NCBI RefSeq assembly: GCF_008124875.1
Contig: NZ_VNIA01000004.1
Location: 112,709-176,708, forward strand
Reading direction: 5' to 3'
DNA from: Tenacibaculum adriaticum
GTDB taxonomy: Bacteria; Bacteroidota; Bacteroidia; Flavobacteriales; Flavobacteriaceae
DNA length: 64,000 nt
Made by a program: the position numbers and the translations under genes. Positions 29,753 through 39,273 of the stretch are shown here, one piece after another. The notes under the pieces are model-generated. The model worked only from the letters and a program-made list of their open reading frames with translations. It did not search any database and was not told where the DNA came from. Position 1 is the stretch's first letter. Each line of letters starts with the position of its first letter.

Positions 29753-31174
29753 ATGAAAGTTACATATAAAATAATAGTTTTTTGTTTGAGCATGTTAATG
29801 TTAAATGCTTGTTCAGACGATTTTATTGAAGTGATTCCAAAAGGTAAACTCATTGCTGAGTATACAGAAGATTATGATAAAATGTTTTTTAACTTAACCT
29901 TCATAAACTTATCTAATACAGAAGGGCAAGTTCCTTTGGGTGACGAAGTAGTAGCTATAAATCCTTATTTTGAAGGAGCGGGTTTACTTACACAAAGATT
30001 GTTCCGTTGGGAAGGTGATTTGTATGAAGAAGATCAAAATGCAGCTGAGCTTGAAGTTTTAATGGAGCAAATTTATATATACAATAAAATTATAAATGAA
30101 GTTCCTTCTTCTAAAGATGGAAGCGAGTCACAAAAAATGGCTCTACAAGCAGAAGCATTAGCGGGTAGAGCATGGTGTTATTTTTTACTCATCAATTATT
30201 ACGGATTGCCCTATAATTCTTCAACATCTTCAACAGATTTAGGTTTTCCTATAATAGAGGAAGCTGATTTGGTAAAAACAGACTTTAAAAGAGCAACAGT
30301 AAAAGAAGTATATGATTTTATAGTCAATGACTTAATCAAAGCTATTCCTAATTTGCCAAAAAATACATACCATAGAATGAGAATATCTCAAGATGGAGCC
30401 AAAGCCTTGTTAGGAAAAGTGTACGTGTTTATGCATAAATTTAATGAAGCAGGTCCTCTTTTAAATGAAGCACTAGCACAGGTAAAAACAGGTAGCTTAG
30501 GTAATATAGAAGTAGGTCTCTATGATTATAATGATGGGTATACTACACCTTTGGCAGTTGACGATATAGAAAATATGTATGCAAAACAAATTTCTGATAA
30601 CTGGGCAGATAGTTCAAATGAATTGGTGTTAAGTGCAGATGCCGCATCTTTATATAGTTCTAGTGATTTGCGAGTAGATGAACTTTATACTACAACTCCT
30701 AGAGGTAACAGTGTTTCTTATCCTAATGGGTTTTTAAGAAAATCCATTGGAAGTTCACAAACTCAAATCGGGGTTAGAGTTTCAGAGCTATATTTATTAA
30801 ATGCAGAAGTAAAATGTCGTCTTAATAATTTACCTGCTGCAGTAGATGATTTAGTAGAATTTAGAGAACACAGATTGTCTGACGATGCTGAAGTACCTAC
30901 TAATATTGCTACAAATCAGGAAGCTTTACTTGAATTTATTTTTGAAGAGCGTATTAGAGAGTTTGCATTATTGGGGTACCGTTGGTTTGATATGAGAAGA
31001 TTAACTGTAGATCCATTAATACAAAAGGATATAAGTAGTTTTAATAATCATAAAGTATATGATTTTACAGATGGTTCAGAGTTAGAAACTTTTACCTTAA
31101 CACAAAATCGTTTAGTGTTTAAGTTTCCTCAAACTATAATGGAACAAAACCCAAATTTAGAAAATAATCCCTAA
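29753..31174 (+). CDS. SusD/RagB substrate-binding lipoprotein
   Basis: A 473-residue lipoprotein (lipobox LMLNAC, Cys about 20). It has the SusD hallmark helices (QKMALQAEALAGRAWCYFLLINYYGLPY) and the C-terminal signature ELLFEERIREF-type sequence, here ALLEFIFEERIREFALLGYRWFDMRRL. It caps the SusC barrel on the cell surface and binds the ligand. No sugar-processing enzyme follows; the next genes encode thioredoxin-fold proteins. Confidence 0.95.
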   Translation: MKVTYKIIVFCLSMLMLNACSDDFIEVIPKGKLIAEYTEDYDKMFFNLTFINLSNTEGQVPLGDEVVAINPYFEGAGLLTQRLFRWEGDLYEEDQNAAELEVLMEQIYIYNKIINEVPSSKDGSESQKMALQAEALAGRAWCYFLLINYYGLPYNSSTSSTDLGFPIIEEADLVKTDFKRATVKEVYDFIVNDLIKAIPNLPKNTYHRMRISQDGAKALLGKVYVFMHKFNEAGPLLNEALAQVKTGSLGNIEVGLYDYNDGYTTPLAVDDIENMYAKQISDNWADSSNELVLSADAASLYSSSDLRVDELYTTTPRGNSVSYPNGFLRKSIGSSQTQIGVRVSELYLLNAEVKCRLNNLPAAVDDLVEFREHRLSDDAEVPTNIATNQEALLEFIFEERIREFALLGYRWFDMRRLTVDPLIQKDISSFNNHKVYDFTDGSELETFTLTQNRLVFKFPQTIMEQNPNLENNP

Positions 31175-31187
31175 TCAATTTTAATCC

Positions 31188-31230
31188 AAAACAGAGTAGT
31201 TTAATTAAAAGTTCTACTGCTCTGTTTTTT
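31188..31230 (+). terminator. Terminator hairpin after susD
   Basis: AAAACAGAGTAGT at 31188-31200 pairs, with one mismatch, with ACTGCTCTGTTTT at 31216-31228, followed by T residues. It may attenuate transcription into the thioredoxin genes, which begin 14 bp later. Confidence 0.7.
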
Positions 31231-31243
31231 AAACAAAAGCAAA

Positions 31244-32296
31244 GTGCAAAAAACAATATTTTTAGTGTCTTTTCTTCTTAATGCATGTATAGCGTTGAGT
31301 CAAGGAATAGAGTTCAAAGACGTAAGTGTAAATAAAGCGATTGATTTAGCAGAAAAAGAAAACAAGTATGTTTTTATTGATGTGTATACAAATTGGTGTA
31401 GACCCTGTAAATTAATGGATAAACAAGTTTTTACTCAGAAAAAGGTTGGAGATTATTTTAATTCTAAATTTATAAATATAAAGGTTAATGCTGAATATGG
31501 TGAAGAAGGACCAAAATTTGCAAATAACTATAAAATAAACTCCTACCCCTCTTTTGTGATATTAGATCCGAAAGGAAATCTAGTACATATTTTTGCTGGA
31601 GCTACTTTAAAAGGAGAAGAATTTATTGAAAAAGTTGAAGAGTCTTTTAACTCTAGCAAAGCATTTGGTGTTTTAAAGAGAAAATATGATTCGGGAAAAA
31701 GAGATAAAAAAATTGTAGCGGCTTACCTTCAGGCATTAATTAAAACAAATACAATTAAGGTTGATAATTTAGTTGATGAGTTTTATAAAAGTTTAAATAA
31801 AGATGAAAGAATAAGTAATGAGACTTTATTCATTTTTGAAAAATTTGCTCCTTTAGACTCTGATAAAGCAATATTCTTTGAATCTAACATTGATAAATTT
31901 AGAAGCAAAGTTGGTAATGAAAAAGTAGATGCGATTTTAGTAGGTAATTATGAATTATACTTCGGAATGTTAGTAAAGACACCTAAAATAAGTGTTTCTG
32001 AAGAAGACATAAATAAAAAAGCAAATCAAGTACAATCATTAGGAATACAAAATTTAAAAGCAATACCAGCTTTTAAATCAGCAGCATTATTGAAATTAGG
32101 TAATATTAAAAAGGAATATTTCTTTAAAGAGATTGAAAAGTCAATTAAGACTTTAACCGATAGAGAAAAAGATTTAATGCTGTTTATTATTATTCCAGGA
32201 TTGAAAAATGTTTTAACTGAAAAAGAAAAACAAGATTTGATAAAATTAGTTACTGATGAAGGTGTAAAAGGGTATATAATAAGATCTTTTAACTAA
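31244..32296 (+). CDS. Exported thioredoxin-fold protein with helical C-terminal domain
   Basis: A 350-residue protein starting with GTG at 31244, which gives a signal peptide (MQKTIFLVSFLLNACIALSQ). The thioredoxin domain spans about residues 25-135, with the redox motif in YTNWCRPCKLMDKQVF (CxxC) and the cis-Pro in YKINSYPSFVILD. The remaining ~200 residues are charged and helical, of no recognised family. It probably works in the periplasm, reducing or isomerising disulfides with electrons from the DsbD encoded two genes downstream. Confidence 0.85.
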   Translation: MQKTIFLVSFLLNACIALSQGIEFKDVSVNKAIDLAEKENKYVFIDVYTNWCRPCKLMDKQVFTQKKVGDYFNSKFINIKVNAEYGEEGPKFANNYKINSYPSFVILDPKGNLVHIFAGATLKGEEFIEKVEESFNSSKAFGVLKRKYDSGKRDKKIVAAYLQALIKTNTIKVDNLVDEFYKSLNKDERISNETLFIFEKFAPLDSDKAIFFESNIDKFRSKVGNEKVDAILVGNYELYFGMLVKTPKISVSEEDINKKANQVQSLGIQNLKAIPAFKSAALLKLGNIKKEYFFKEIEKSIKTLTDREKDLMLFIIIPGLKNVLTEKEKQDLIKLVTDEGVKGYIIRSFN

Positions 32297-32334
32297 GTAA
32301 TTTTTTTGAAATAAATATTTTAATGATCTGAAAA

Positions 32335-33486
32335 ATGAATAAACAAATAACTTACAATATAATATTCTACTGCCTAATTTTTCTTTTAAGTTCTTGTAAA
32401 AAGAAAGAAGTTAATACCAATTTTTCAGAAGGTTTTGTTATTGAAGGAAAAATAGCTTCTTTACCGGCTGAAAGCATGGCTATTCTTACTTATCAACAGC
32501 ATGATGAAAGCATAGCCGACACGTGTGTTGTCAAAAACGGAAAATTTGTTTTTAAAGAAAAAACTGTTCATCCATCAGAAGCAACTATAACAATGCGACA
32601 TGGGCAAAGTTTCCCAGAAGAAAATTGGAAAACAGATAGGTTCAATTTCTTTATAGATAACAGCGCTATAAAAATTTCGTCTGTTGATTCTATTAAAAAT
32701 GCAAATATGCAAGGTTCAATACTTACAGATCAGTCTATATCTATAACAAAAGATGTAAGACCTCTAACAGACAGAATTATTTTTTTACAAAACAAAATGT
32801 CAAATAAAAGTATGGAGGAAAAAATTATAATTTATGATAGTATAAAAGTTTATGTAGATAGTATTAAAAAAGTAGCTCATAAATTTATAATAGAACATCC
32901 TAATTCATATGTGGCATTAAAAAGATTTTTACGACATGAACTGCCTAAAAATTTTGATCCCGAAGTTGCAGAAAAAGATTTTAATAAATTTAATGAAATG
33001 TTAAAAAAAACACCTACAGGAAAAGTTATAGCTAATAGAATAGCTATTGCTAAAAAAACTTCTGTAGGTAAAAAAGCATTAGATTTTGATCAAACGGATA
33101 TTAAGGGAAACCCATTCACGCTCAGCTCTGTAAAAGGAAAATATGTACTGTTAGATTTTTGGGCTAGTTGGTGTAAACCATGTCGAGCAGAAAATCCATA
33201 TGTAATACAAGCATATCATAAATTTAAAGAAAAAAACTTTGAAATAGTAGCAGTTTCTTTAGACGCCTCTCATGAGGCATGGAAATTAGCTATAGAAGAA
33301 GATGGTTTGCCCTGGATACACGTGAGTGATTTAAAAGGTTGGAAAAATGAAGTAGCTGTTAAATATGATGTTCAGTCAGTGCCAACAAATTATCTCATAA
33401 ATCCAGAAGGAGTTATTATTGGAAAAAACCTTAGGGGGAACAACTTGACTAATAAATTAGATGAAATTTTTAAGAGAGATGATTAG
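32335..33486 (+). CDS. TlpA-family thiol:disulfide oxidoreductase lipoprotein with DUF4369 domain
   Basis: A 383-residue protein with a lipobox (FLLSSC, Cys about 21). The N-terminal part (about 30-140) resembles DUF4369 (FVIEGKIASLPAESMAIL), which precedes many Bacteroidota TlpA proteins. The C-terminal ~140 residues are an AhpC/TSA-redoxin-like domain with FWASWCKPCRAENPYV (CxxC) and the cis-Pro loop VQSVPTNYLI. Predicted to be a membrane-anchored periplasmic reductase. It is 38 bp downstream of the previous thioredoxin gene and upstream of dsbD. Confidence 0.9.
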   Translation: MNKQITYNIIFYCLIFLLSSCKKKEVNTNFSEGFVIEGKIASLPAESMAILTYQQHDESIADTCVVKNGKFVFKEKTVHPSEATITMRHGQSFPEENWKTDRFNFFIDNSAIKISSVDSIKNANMQGSILTDQSISITKDVRPLTDRIIFLQNKMSNKSMEEKIIIYDSIKVYVDSIKKVAHKFIIEHPNSYVALKRFLRHELPKNFDPEVAEKDFNKFNEMLKKTPTGKVIANRIAIAKKTSVGKKALDFDQTDIKGNPFTLSSVKGKYVLLDFWASWCKPCRAENPYVIQAYHKFKEKNFEIVAVSLDASHEAWKLAIEEDGLPWIHVSDLKGWKNEVAVKYDVQSVPTNYLINPEGVIIGKNLRGNNLTNKLDEIFKRDD

Positions 33487-33615
33487 AAATAAAGTATGAA
33501 TAATTACTAATAACATAACCTATCAACATTCTATATTCAAAAATTTTAAGTTTTAAAAATTTTGTCTTCATAAACTAACTTTTTGAATTAATCAGCAAAA
33601 TTAATAAAACTAAAC

Positions 33616-33644
33616 AAAGGGTTATTTGTTAATAATAACCCTTT
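33616..33644 (+). terminator. Perfect 11-bp hairpin between tlpA-like gene and dsbD
   Basis: AAAGGGTTATT at 33616-33626 is perfectly complementary to AATAACCCTTT at 33634-33644, with a 7-base loop, ending in T residues. The hairpin covers the TTG at 33626, which argues that translation of dsbD begins at the later ATG at 33662. Confidence 0.7.
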
Positions 33645-33661
33645 TAAATTATTCTATTATT

Positions 33662-35707
33662 ATGAAAAAAATAATTTCATTATTTTTATTTTTAATGGGG
33701 TCGGTATTGTATTCTCAAATTTTCGAACCTATTAAGTGGTCTACATCAGTAAAAAAAATATCAGATAACCAATATGAATTAATATCAAAAGCCACTATTT
33801 CACCGGGATGGCATTTATATTCTCAACAAGTACCAAAAGGAGGGCCATTCCCAACAACTTTTTCTTACAGTTCCCTTGATGAAAAGTTTAAGTTATTAGA
33901 TAAGACCATAGAAGAAAAAGGATATAAGATTGATGATCCTATTTTTGAAATGGCCATTAAATTTTTTGATAATACAGCTACTTTTAAACAGAAAGTTAAA
34001 ATAGAAGAAGGACTATCAGTTATAAAAGGAAGCGTTGAGTTTATGGTTTGTAATGAAGTTAGATGTATACCTCCAAAAGAAGTAGAACTAATATTTAATT
34101 TAACATCATCAAAAACAAATAACAATAACCAAAATTTAGAGAACAACTCAGCAAAGGTGTTGATTGTAGATAACTCTCAAGTAAACAGTATGCTGTATGG
34201 TTTTTCTAAAAAAGAGATTGTTAAATCAAACAACTCATGTGATAACAATATTTTAAATACAGTTTCAAATTCTACAAAAAAAGGTAAGTCATTATGGCGT
34301 ATTTTCAGTTTAGGTTTTTTTGGTGGTCTGTTAGCATTATTAACACCCTGTGTTTTTCCTATGATACCTTTAACTGTAAGTTTTTTTACAAAGAAGAGTG
34401 GGCAAAGCAAAGCGTCAGGAGTATCAAAGGCACTACTGTACGGTTTTTTTATTTTTATGGTTTATGTGCTCTTGAGTATTCCTTTTCATCTGTTGGATTC
34501 GGTAAACCCAGATATTCTCAATGAAATATCCACGAATGTATGGTTAAATGTAATATTTTTTGTCATATTCTTGTTTTTCGCATTTTCATTTTTTGGGTAT
34601 TATGAATTGACATTGCCTTCAAGTTGGACTAATAAAACAACCCAAGAAGAAAGTGTAAGAGGGCTTATAGGTATCTTCTTTATGGCACTTACCTTGGCTA
34701 TAGTATCGTTTTCGTGCACAGGTCCTATATTGGGTTCATTATTGGCTGGTTCGCTAACTGCTGATGGTGGAGCATGGCAACTTACAGCAGGTATGGGAGG
34801 TTTTGGAGTATCTTTAGGTTTACCGTTCGCATTGTTTGCAATGTTCCCAAACATGATGAATGCTTTACCAAAATCAGGAGGTTGGTTAAATACCACTAAA
34901 GTAATTTTAGGATTTTTAGAATTGGCATTAGCATTTAAGTTTTTATCGAATGCTGATTTGGTACAACATTGGGGTATATTAAAAATAGAACCTTTTTTAG
35001 TTATTTGGATTTTAGTTTTTGGTGGATTGACACTATACCTTTTTGGTAAAATTAAGTTTCCCCATGATTCGTCTATAAAAAAAATATCATTTTCAAGAAT
35101 AGTAGGAGGAATATTAGTAACAACCTTTGTTATTTATCTAGCATCTGGGTTTAGAGTAAATAAGGATACTAATACATTTACTCCATTAATGCTTTTGAGT
35201 GGTTTGGCACCACCAGTTGGATATAGTTTTTTATATGCTAATGATTGCCCTAATAACCTAGAATGTTTTAAAGATTTAAAAACGGGTGTTGCATATGCCA
35301 AAAAAGTAAATAAGCCTATTATGTTGGACTTTACAGGGTACGCTTGTGTAAATTGTAGAAAGATGGAAGAGCATGTATGGTCTCAAAAAGCTATAGATAA
35401 GTATTTACGAAACGATTATGTGTTAATTTCACTATATGTTGATGATAAAAAAGAGCTACCCAAAGATCAGCAAGTTTTGGTAAATAGGGTAAATGGAGGT
35501 ACAAGAAAACTTACAAACTATGGACATAAATGGGCAAATTTCCAGACTCAGTATTTCCATACTAATTCGCAACCCTATTATGTATTGTTAAATTCAGATG
35601 GTACACAGATCTTGAACCAGCCCGTAGGTTATACACCAGATGAAGATGAATATGCCAAATTTTTGGAGTGTGGTTTAGAGGAGTTTAAAAAGATTTCCAA
35701 TGAATAA
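33662..35707 (+). CDS. dsbD: Protein-disulfide reductase DsbD
   Basis: About 681 residues from the Met at 33662, which opens a normal signal peptide (MKKIISLFLFLMGSVLYSQ). Three parts are visible: an N-terminal periplasmic domain with the CNEVRC cysteine pair; a central eight-helix membrane domain with LLTPCVFPMIPLTVSFF and SFSCTGPILG, whose two Cys pass electrons; and a C-terminal thioredoxin domain with YACVNCRKM (CxxC). This is the complete DsbD architecture. It would supply reducing power from the cytosol to the two thioredoxin-fold proteins upstream. The stop overlaps the start of the broken aminotransferase gene by 8 bp. Confidence 0.93.
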   Translation: MKKIISLFLFLMGSVLYSQIFEPIKWSTSVKKISDNQYELISKATISPGWHLYSQQVPKGGPFPTTFSYSSLDEKFKLLDKTIEEKGYKIDDPIFEMAIKFFDNTATFKQKVKIEEGLSVIKGSVEFMVCNEVRCIPPKEVELIFNLTSSKTNNNNQNLENNSAKVLIVDNSQVNSMLYGFSKKEIVKSNNSCDNNILNTVSNSTKKGKSLWRIFSLGFFGGLLALLTPCVFPMIPLTVSFFTKKSGQSKASGVSKALLYGFFIFMVYVLLSIPFHLLDSVNPDILNEISTNVWLNVIFFVIFLFFAFSFFGYYELTLPSSWTNKTTQEESVRGLIGIFFMALTLAIVSFSCTGPILGSLLAGSLTADGGAWQLTAGMGGFGVSLGLPFALFAMFPNMMNALPKSGGWLNTTKVILGFLELALAFKFLSNADLVQHWGILKIEPFLVIWILVFGGLTLYLFGKIKFPHDSSIKKISFSRIVGGILVTTFVIYLASGFRVNKDTNTFTPLMLLSGLAPPVGYSFLYANDCPNNLECFKDLKTGVAYAKKVNKPIMLDFTGYACVNCRKMEEHVWSQKAIDKYLRNDYVLISLYVDDKKELPKDQQVLVNRVNGGTRKLTNYGHKWANFQTQYFHTNSQPYYVLLNSDGTQILNQPVGYTPDEDEYAKFLECGLEEFKKISNE

Positions 35708-36572
35708 GGCTTTACATAATACCACTACATTGGAGCAATATTTTGCACCTTTTAGAAAAAATATTGTTAGAATAGATGAGTATTTTGAATCCCCTTATGG
35801 AAAAAAGAAAATTATTTATGCCGATTGGACAGCAAGTGGACGTTTATACCGTCCTATAGAAGAGGAGTTGTTAAATAACATTGGTCCTTATGTAGCTAAT
35901 ACCCATACCTAAACACTCATTACAGGTTCTGTGATGACATTGGCTTATCATGAAGCCAAAAACATTATAAAAAAGCACGTTAATGCTTCAAAGGATGTAG
36001 GTACAGGAATGACAGGAGCTATCAATAAATTCCAACGTATTTTAGGGCTCAAGCTGAATGAAAATTTAAAAGACTACATCAAAGTTCCCGAGGAAAAACG
36101 TCCAATTATTTTTGTTTCTCATATGGAGCACCATTCCAATCATACTTCATGGTTAGAAACTATTGCTAGGGTAAAAGTAATTCCATCTAATAAAAGGGGC
36201 TTGCCTTGTTTGGATAGTCTAGCAGTTTTATTAAGTGAATTTAAAAATATTCCCATAAAAATAGCGGCTATAACAGCGTGCTCTGACGTTACGGGTATAC
36301 GTATTAATTATCACAAAATTGCAAAAATAATGCATGAAAATAATGGATTATGTTTTGTTGATTTTGCATGTTCTGCACCCTGTGCAAAAATTAATATGCA
36401 CCCAGAAGAAGGTAAAAGTGAGTATTTAGATGCTATACAAGACGTATCAAAAAATTATAAACAATTGAGTAAAGATTATAAGTATGATGCTCTAAAAAAC
36501 GAATTTATTCACAAAAACAATCAAAATATTGAAAAAAAATTATCGAAAATTAGTTTAAATAATATATTATAG
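35700..36572 (+). pseudogene. Broken class V aminotransferase / cysteine-desulfurase-like gene
   Basis: The frame opens with residues typical of a class V PLP aminotransferase (IIYADWTASGRLYRPIEEEL, GPYVANTHT). It is interrupted by TAA at 35910-35912 and then continues in the same frame (VMTLAYHEA, VSHMEHHSNHTSW, NGLCFVDFACSAP). After DAI near base 36437, the expected SPHKF-type PLP-lysine segment and the rest of the small domain are missing. Instead about 45 unrelated-looking charged residues run to the stop. So there is one nonsense mutation plus a large internal or 3' deletion. The gene overlaps dsbD and was probably its operon partner. Confidence 0.85.
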
Positions 36573-36614
36573 CTTATTAAACCATTCATTTTAAAAGACT
36601 TTCATTTAAGGAGA

Positions 36615-36775
36615 TTAGAAATTTTCCCTATCTGCTTTTCTAGCCCTAATTTGAAGGAATGTATGAAGGTATTGTCCTAAATCAATTTCGAAAATATATT
36701 CAAAATATTCTGCAATTGTATAAAGACATGATTCTCCAAAAAGTACAATTCCTAAAGCATACTCTTCAACAAATT
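36615..36775 (-). pseudogene. RteC C-terminal remnant
   Basis: Reading the minus strand leftward from about 36775 gives a short open frame that includes AEYFEYIFEIDLGQYLHTF and LQIRARKADRENF, ending at TAA (36615-36617). This matches in pattern the C-terminus of RteC proteins, including the intact copy at 58331-59179 (MFNVELGDYYRTYLEVRSRKINRTKF). No start codon or N-terminal two thirds is present. It is a scrap of a CTnDOT-type element's regulatory gene and shows that a second such element once entered here. Confidence 0.7.
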
Positions 36776-36997
36776 ACATTTGATCAAATGCTAGAGGTTT
36801 TATTTTATTCTTCAACTCATTATTAGTAATGGTAATCAGCTCCATAGGGCGGGTGGTAAGCCAATTCCTGATGGTGACAAGTGCATCGTCTCAATCACTT
36901 TATTGATTTTATGCTCTGGTATTGTTCTATCTGGTATTGTTCTACTAGACATTCTTTTAGCAGTATAGTGCCACTTCATTGCCTCTGTAGTTTCCAT
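36776..36997 (-). pseudogene. Nitroreductase N-terminal remnant
   Basis: From the ATG at 36997 on the minus strand, the sequence reads METTEAMKWHYTAKRM, and further on LSPSGIGLPP. This is the FMN-binding start of an NfsB-like nitroreductase. The frame then shifts near 36850 (ELITITNNELKNKIKPLAFDQ appears in another frame) and the gene stops abruptly where the RteC remnant starts. An internal repeat (two copies of TATTGTTCTATCTGGTA-like sequence near 36922-36950) duplicates the RTIP residues. Clearly non-functional. Confidence 0.65.
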
Positions 36998-37051
36998 TTT
37001 TCAGGATTTTAACGCTTATCCTAGATTCAGGATAAGCGTATTAGATTAAAT

Positions 37052-37909
37052 TTATCCGCTATATTTAGCTAACCATTTTTCTTTTATCTCTGCTCTAGCA
37101 TTTATAAATTCAATGTCGGTACCTTGTGCAATAGCATCCAGTGGATAACGTAATGGTCTAGCCCCATTTTGCATACTTACTAGATTTAAAATTCCATCTG
37201 CAATAGTTTGCGGATTCATGTCGAATTCTTGCATTTTACCAAATAATCCAGTACCAATAGCGTTAAACATATCTGTTGCAACTGGATCGTAGTCAGTAGC
37301 TATTTCAGGCTTATCTGCACCAATTCCTGCTTTACTACCATTGTTCATTTCGGTTGGATAAACCCCTGGCTGAATGGTTACATTTTCGATATTAAATTGT
37401 GCTAATTCAGCTTGTAGACCTTCAGCTATAGTTTCCACACCAAATTTTGAAGCTAAATAAGGAATCATAAAAGGTAAGGTGTGCCCACTTGCTCCTGATG
37501 TCAAATTAATTATCAGACCGCTTTTCTCTTTACGCATACTTGGTAAAACAGCTTGATAAGCTCTGATAACTCCATAAAAATTCACTTCAAACATTTTACG
37601 GATTTGTTCTAGTGAAGTGGCCTCTAAAAGCCCAAAACCTGAAACTCCTGCATTGTTAACCAACACATCAATTTTTCCGTATTTAGAAAGTGTTTGTTGA
37701 AATGCATTTGATACTGAATTGTCGTTGGTTACGTCAATTTCAACGACTTCTACATTGTGTAATGCAGATAGTTCTTCGGCAACATCTTTGTTTTTGCCTG
37801 TAGTTCCTCTCATACCAGCGATTACAGTATGACCAGCTTTTGATAAGGTAATGGTTGTTAATTTACCAAAGCCTGAACTTGTTCCTGTGATAAAAATTAC
37901 TTTGCTCAT
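37052..37909 (-). CDS. Classical SDR-family oxidoreductase
   Basis: A 285-residue protein with all classical SDR marks: TGTSSGFG (cofactor loop, residues 8-15), NNAG (NVLVNNAG region near 88), catalytic Ser in NLTSGASG, and YLASK with the Tyr-Lys pair. No signal peptide; cytosolic NAD(P)-dependent alcohol/ketone or sugar oxidoreductase. Divergence from other neighbours and the Crp/Fnr regulator 100 bp upstream on the same strand suggest that regulator may control it. Confidence 0.9.
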   Translation of the reverse strand: MSKVIFITGTSSGFGKLTTITLSKAGHTVIAGMRGTTGKNKDVAEELSALHNVEVVEIDVTNDNSVSNAFQQTLSKYGKIDVLVNNAGVSGFGLLEATSLEQIRKMFEVNFYGVIRAYQAVLPSMRKEKSGLIINLTSGASGHTLPFMIPYLASKFGVETIAEGLQAELAQFNIENVTIQPGVYPTEMNNGSKAGIGADKPEIATDYDPVATDMFNAIGTGLFGKMQEFDMNPQTIADGILNLVSMQNGARPLRYPLDAIAQGTDIEFINARAEIKEKWLAKYSG

Positions 37910-38011
37910 TTTATAAATTTTTTAAATTATTAATGATACAAAGATGCCACTGGCAATGGCTTTTTTCCATTGACATTTAAAGCAAAAAACTCTTGACATA
38001 TGTCAACGTTT

Positions 38012-38590
38012 TTACTTTTTAGTTGCTTGAGATCTAATGCGACTTAAGGTTTCGGGTGAAATCCCTATGTAAGAAGCTATCATGTGTTGAGGTACACGAT
38101 TAGCTATAGATGGATATTTTAAAACAAAATTGTTGTATTTGTCTTCAGATGATTGGCTTATGTTAGAATGGATTCTACTTTGTGAAGTAATAAAACTCTT
38201 GTGTAATATATTATTAACTAAATTATTAAATAGAGGTATTTTTTTACAAAGCATTTCAAAATCCTCCTTTTTAATAAGTAATATTTCTGTATTTTCAAGA
38301 GCTTCTATATTAAACTTTGAAGGTGTTTCATTGGTAAGACTTTCTCTATCTCCTGTCCAATAGTTTTCAGGTGAAAAATTCATGATGTGTTCTGTTCCTT
38401 TGTCATCTACAGAATATGTTCTAACAAAACCACTACAGATAAAAGCATTATAACGCCAAATATCACCTTCTTGTAAAAGAAATTGTCTTCTACGCAGTTT
38501 TTTAATGATAGCATAAGAAAGTATCTCGTTTAAGTCTTCCTCTGGCAAGGATGTTTTATCATTTATATATTTCTTGAAAACTTCTAACAT
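38012..38590 (-). CDS. Crp/Fnr-family transcriptional regulator
   Basis: A 192-residue protein. An N-terminal cNMP-binding-like beta roll (RRQFLLQEGDIWRYNAFICSGFVRTY) is followed by a dimer helix and a small C-terminal helix-turn-helix (VPQHMIASYIGISPETLSRIRSQ). The phosphate-binding Arg of true Crp is not evident, so cAMP binding is unlikely, as in most Flavobacteriia relatives. It probably regulates the SDR gene just downstream. A related regulator lies at 39904-40494. Confidence 0.88.
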   Translation of the reverse strand: MLEVFKKYINDKTSLPEEDLNEILSYAIIKKLRRRQFLLQEGDIWRYNAFICSGFVRTYSVDDKGTEHIMNFSPENYWTGDRESLTNETPSKFNIEALENTEILLIKKEDFEMLCKKIPLFNNLVNNILHKSFITSQSRIHSNISQSSEDKYNNFVLKYPSIANRVPQHMIASYIGISPETLSRIRSQATKK

Positions 38591-38816
38591 GATACTACAA
38601 AGTTAAAAATTTAACTATGATAAAATATGTTATAATGTATTTTAGTATAAATGGTTATAGTATTTTTTATGAGATATTCATAAAAAAACAAAGCCAATTG
38701 AATATGAAATCATCATTATGACTTCAATTTTCAATTGACTACAATTCTTATTTTTGATAAATCATTTAACAGAAACTAGATGTTAAATGAATTGTCCAAT
38801 AAAGTGTTATCTTCTA

Positions 38817-39178
38817 TTATTGAGCTACTGTATTTGCTTGAAAAATATTTATACGATTCCCATCAGGGTCTAATACCATAGAACAAAATAGCACATCTCC
38901 TGCTAAATATCTTTTTTTCCATAAAAACTCCACACCTTTATTTTCAAGTTCTTTAGTAGCTACTTTTAAATCTTCTACTTGAAATACTAAAGCTTTACCA
39001 CCTATTACTGATGGTGGGGCGTCAGTTCTCGAATCATTAATAACTGCTTCATAACTAATTTAAATCCTAGATTAATGTTGTACCAATTAATTGATTCGTC
39101 AATATTTGATACTACAAAAGCAACATTATATAATGCTAATGTGTCCAAACCGCCTTTTAATTTTGTTTGATTTTCCAT
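38817..39178 (-). pseudogene. Frameshifted VOC-family (glyoxalase/bleomycin-resistance-like) gene
   Basis: On the minus strand the ATG at 39178 opens MENQTKLKGGLDTLALYNVAFVVSNIDESINWYNINLGF, here described in pieces as a VOC first half with the WY...LGF signature. Near 39060 the frame is lost. The adjacent frame continues with DAPPSVIGGKALVF, VEDLKVATKELENKG and MVLDPDGNRINIF to a TAA at 38817-38819. Together they make one VOC protein of about 120 residues, broken by a single-base frameshift. A sequencing error is possible. Confidence 0.8.
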
Positions 39179-39273
39179 TTTATGTTTTTTACAATTTCCT
39201 TGTTACTATTTGTTTTATTGAAAATTGAGGCTGAAAATTTTTTATCAACCTCAATAAATACTACTAGCCAAAA

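Noticed and set aside
35931..36572. Independent 213-residue gene
   Set aside because: It is the in-frame continuation of the 35700 aminotransferase after the TAA, not a separate gene.
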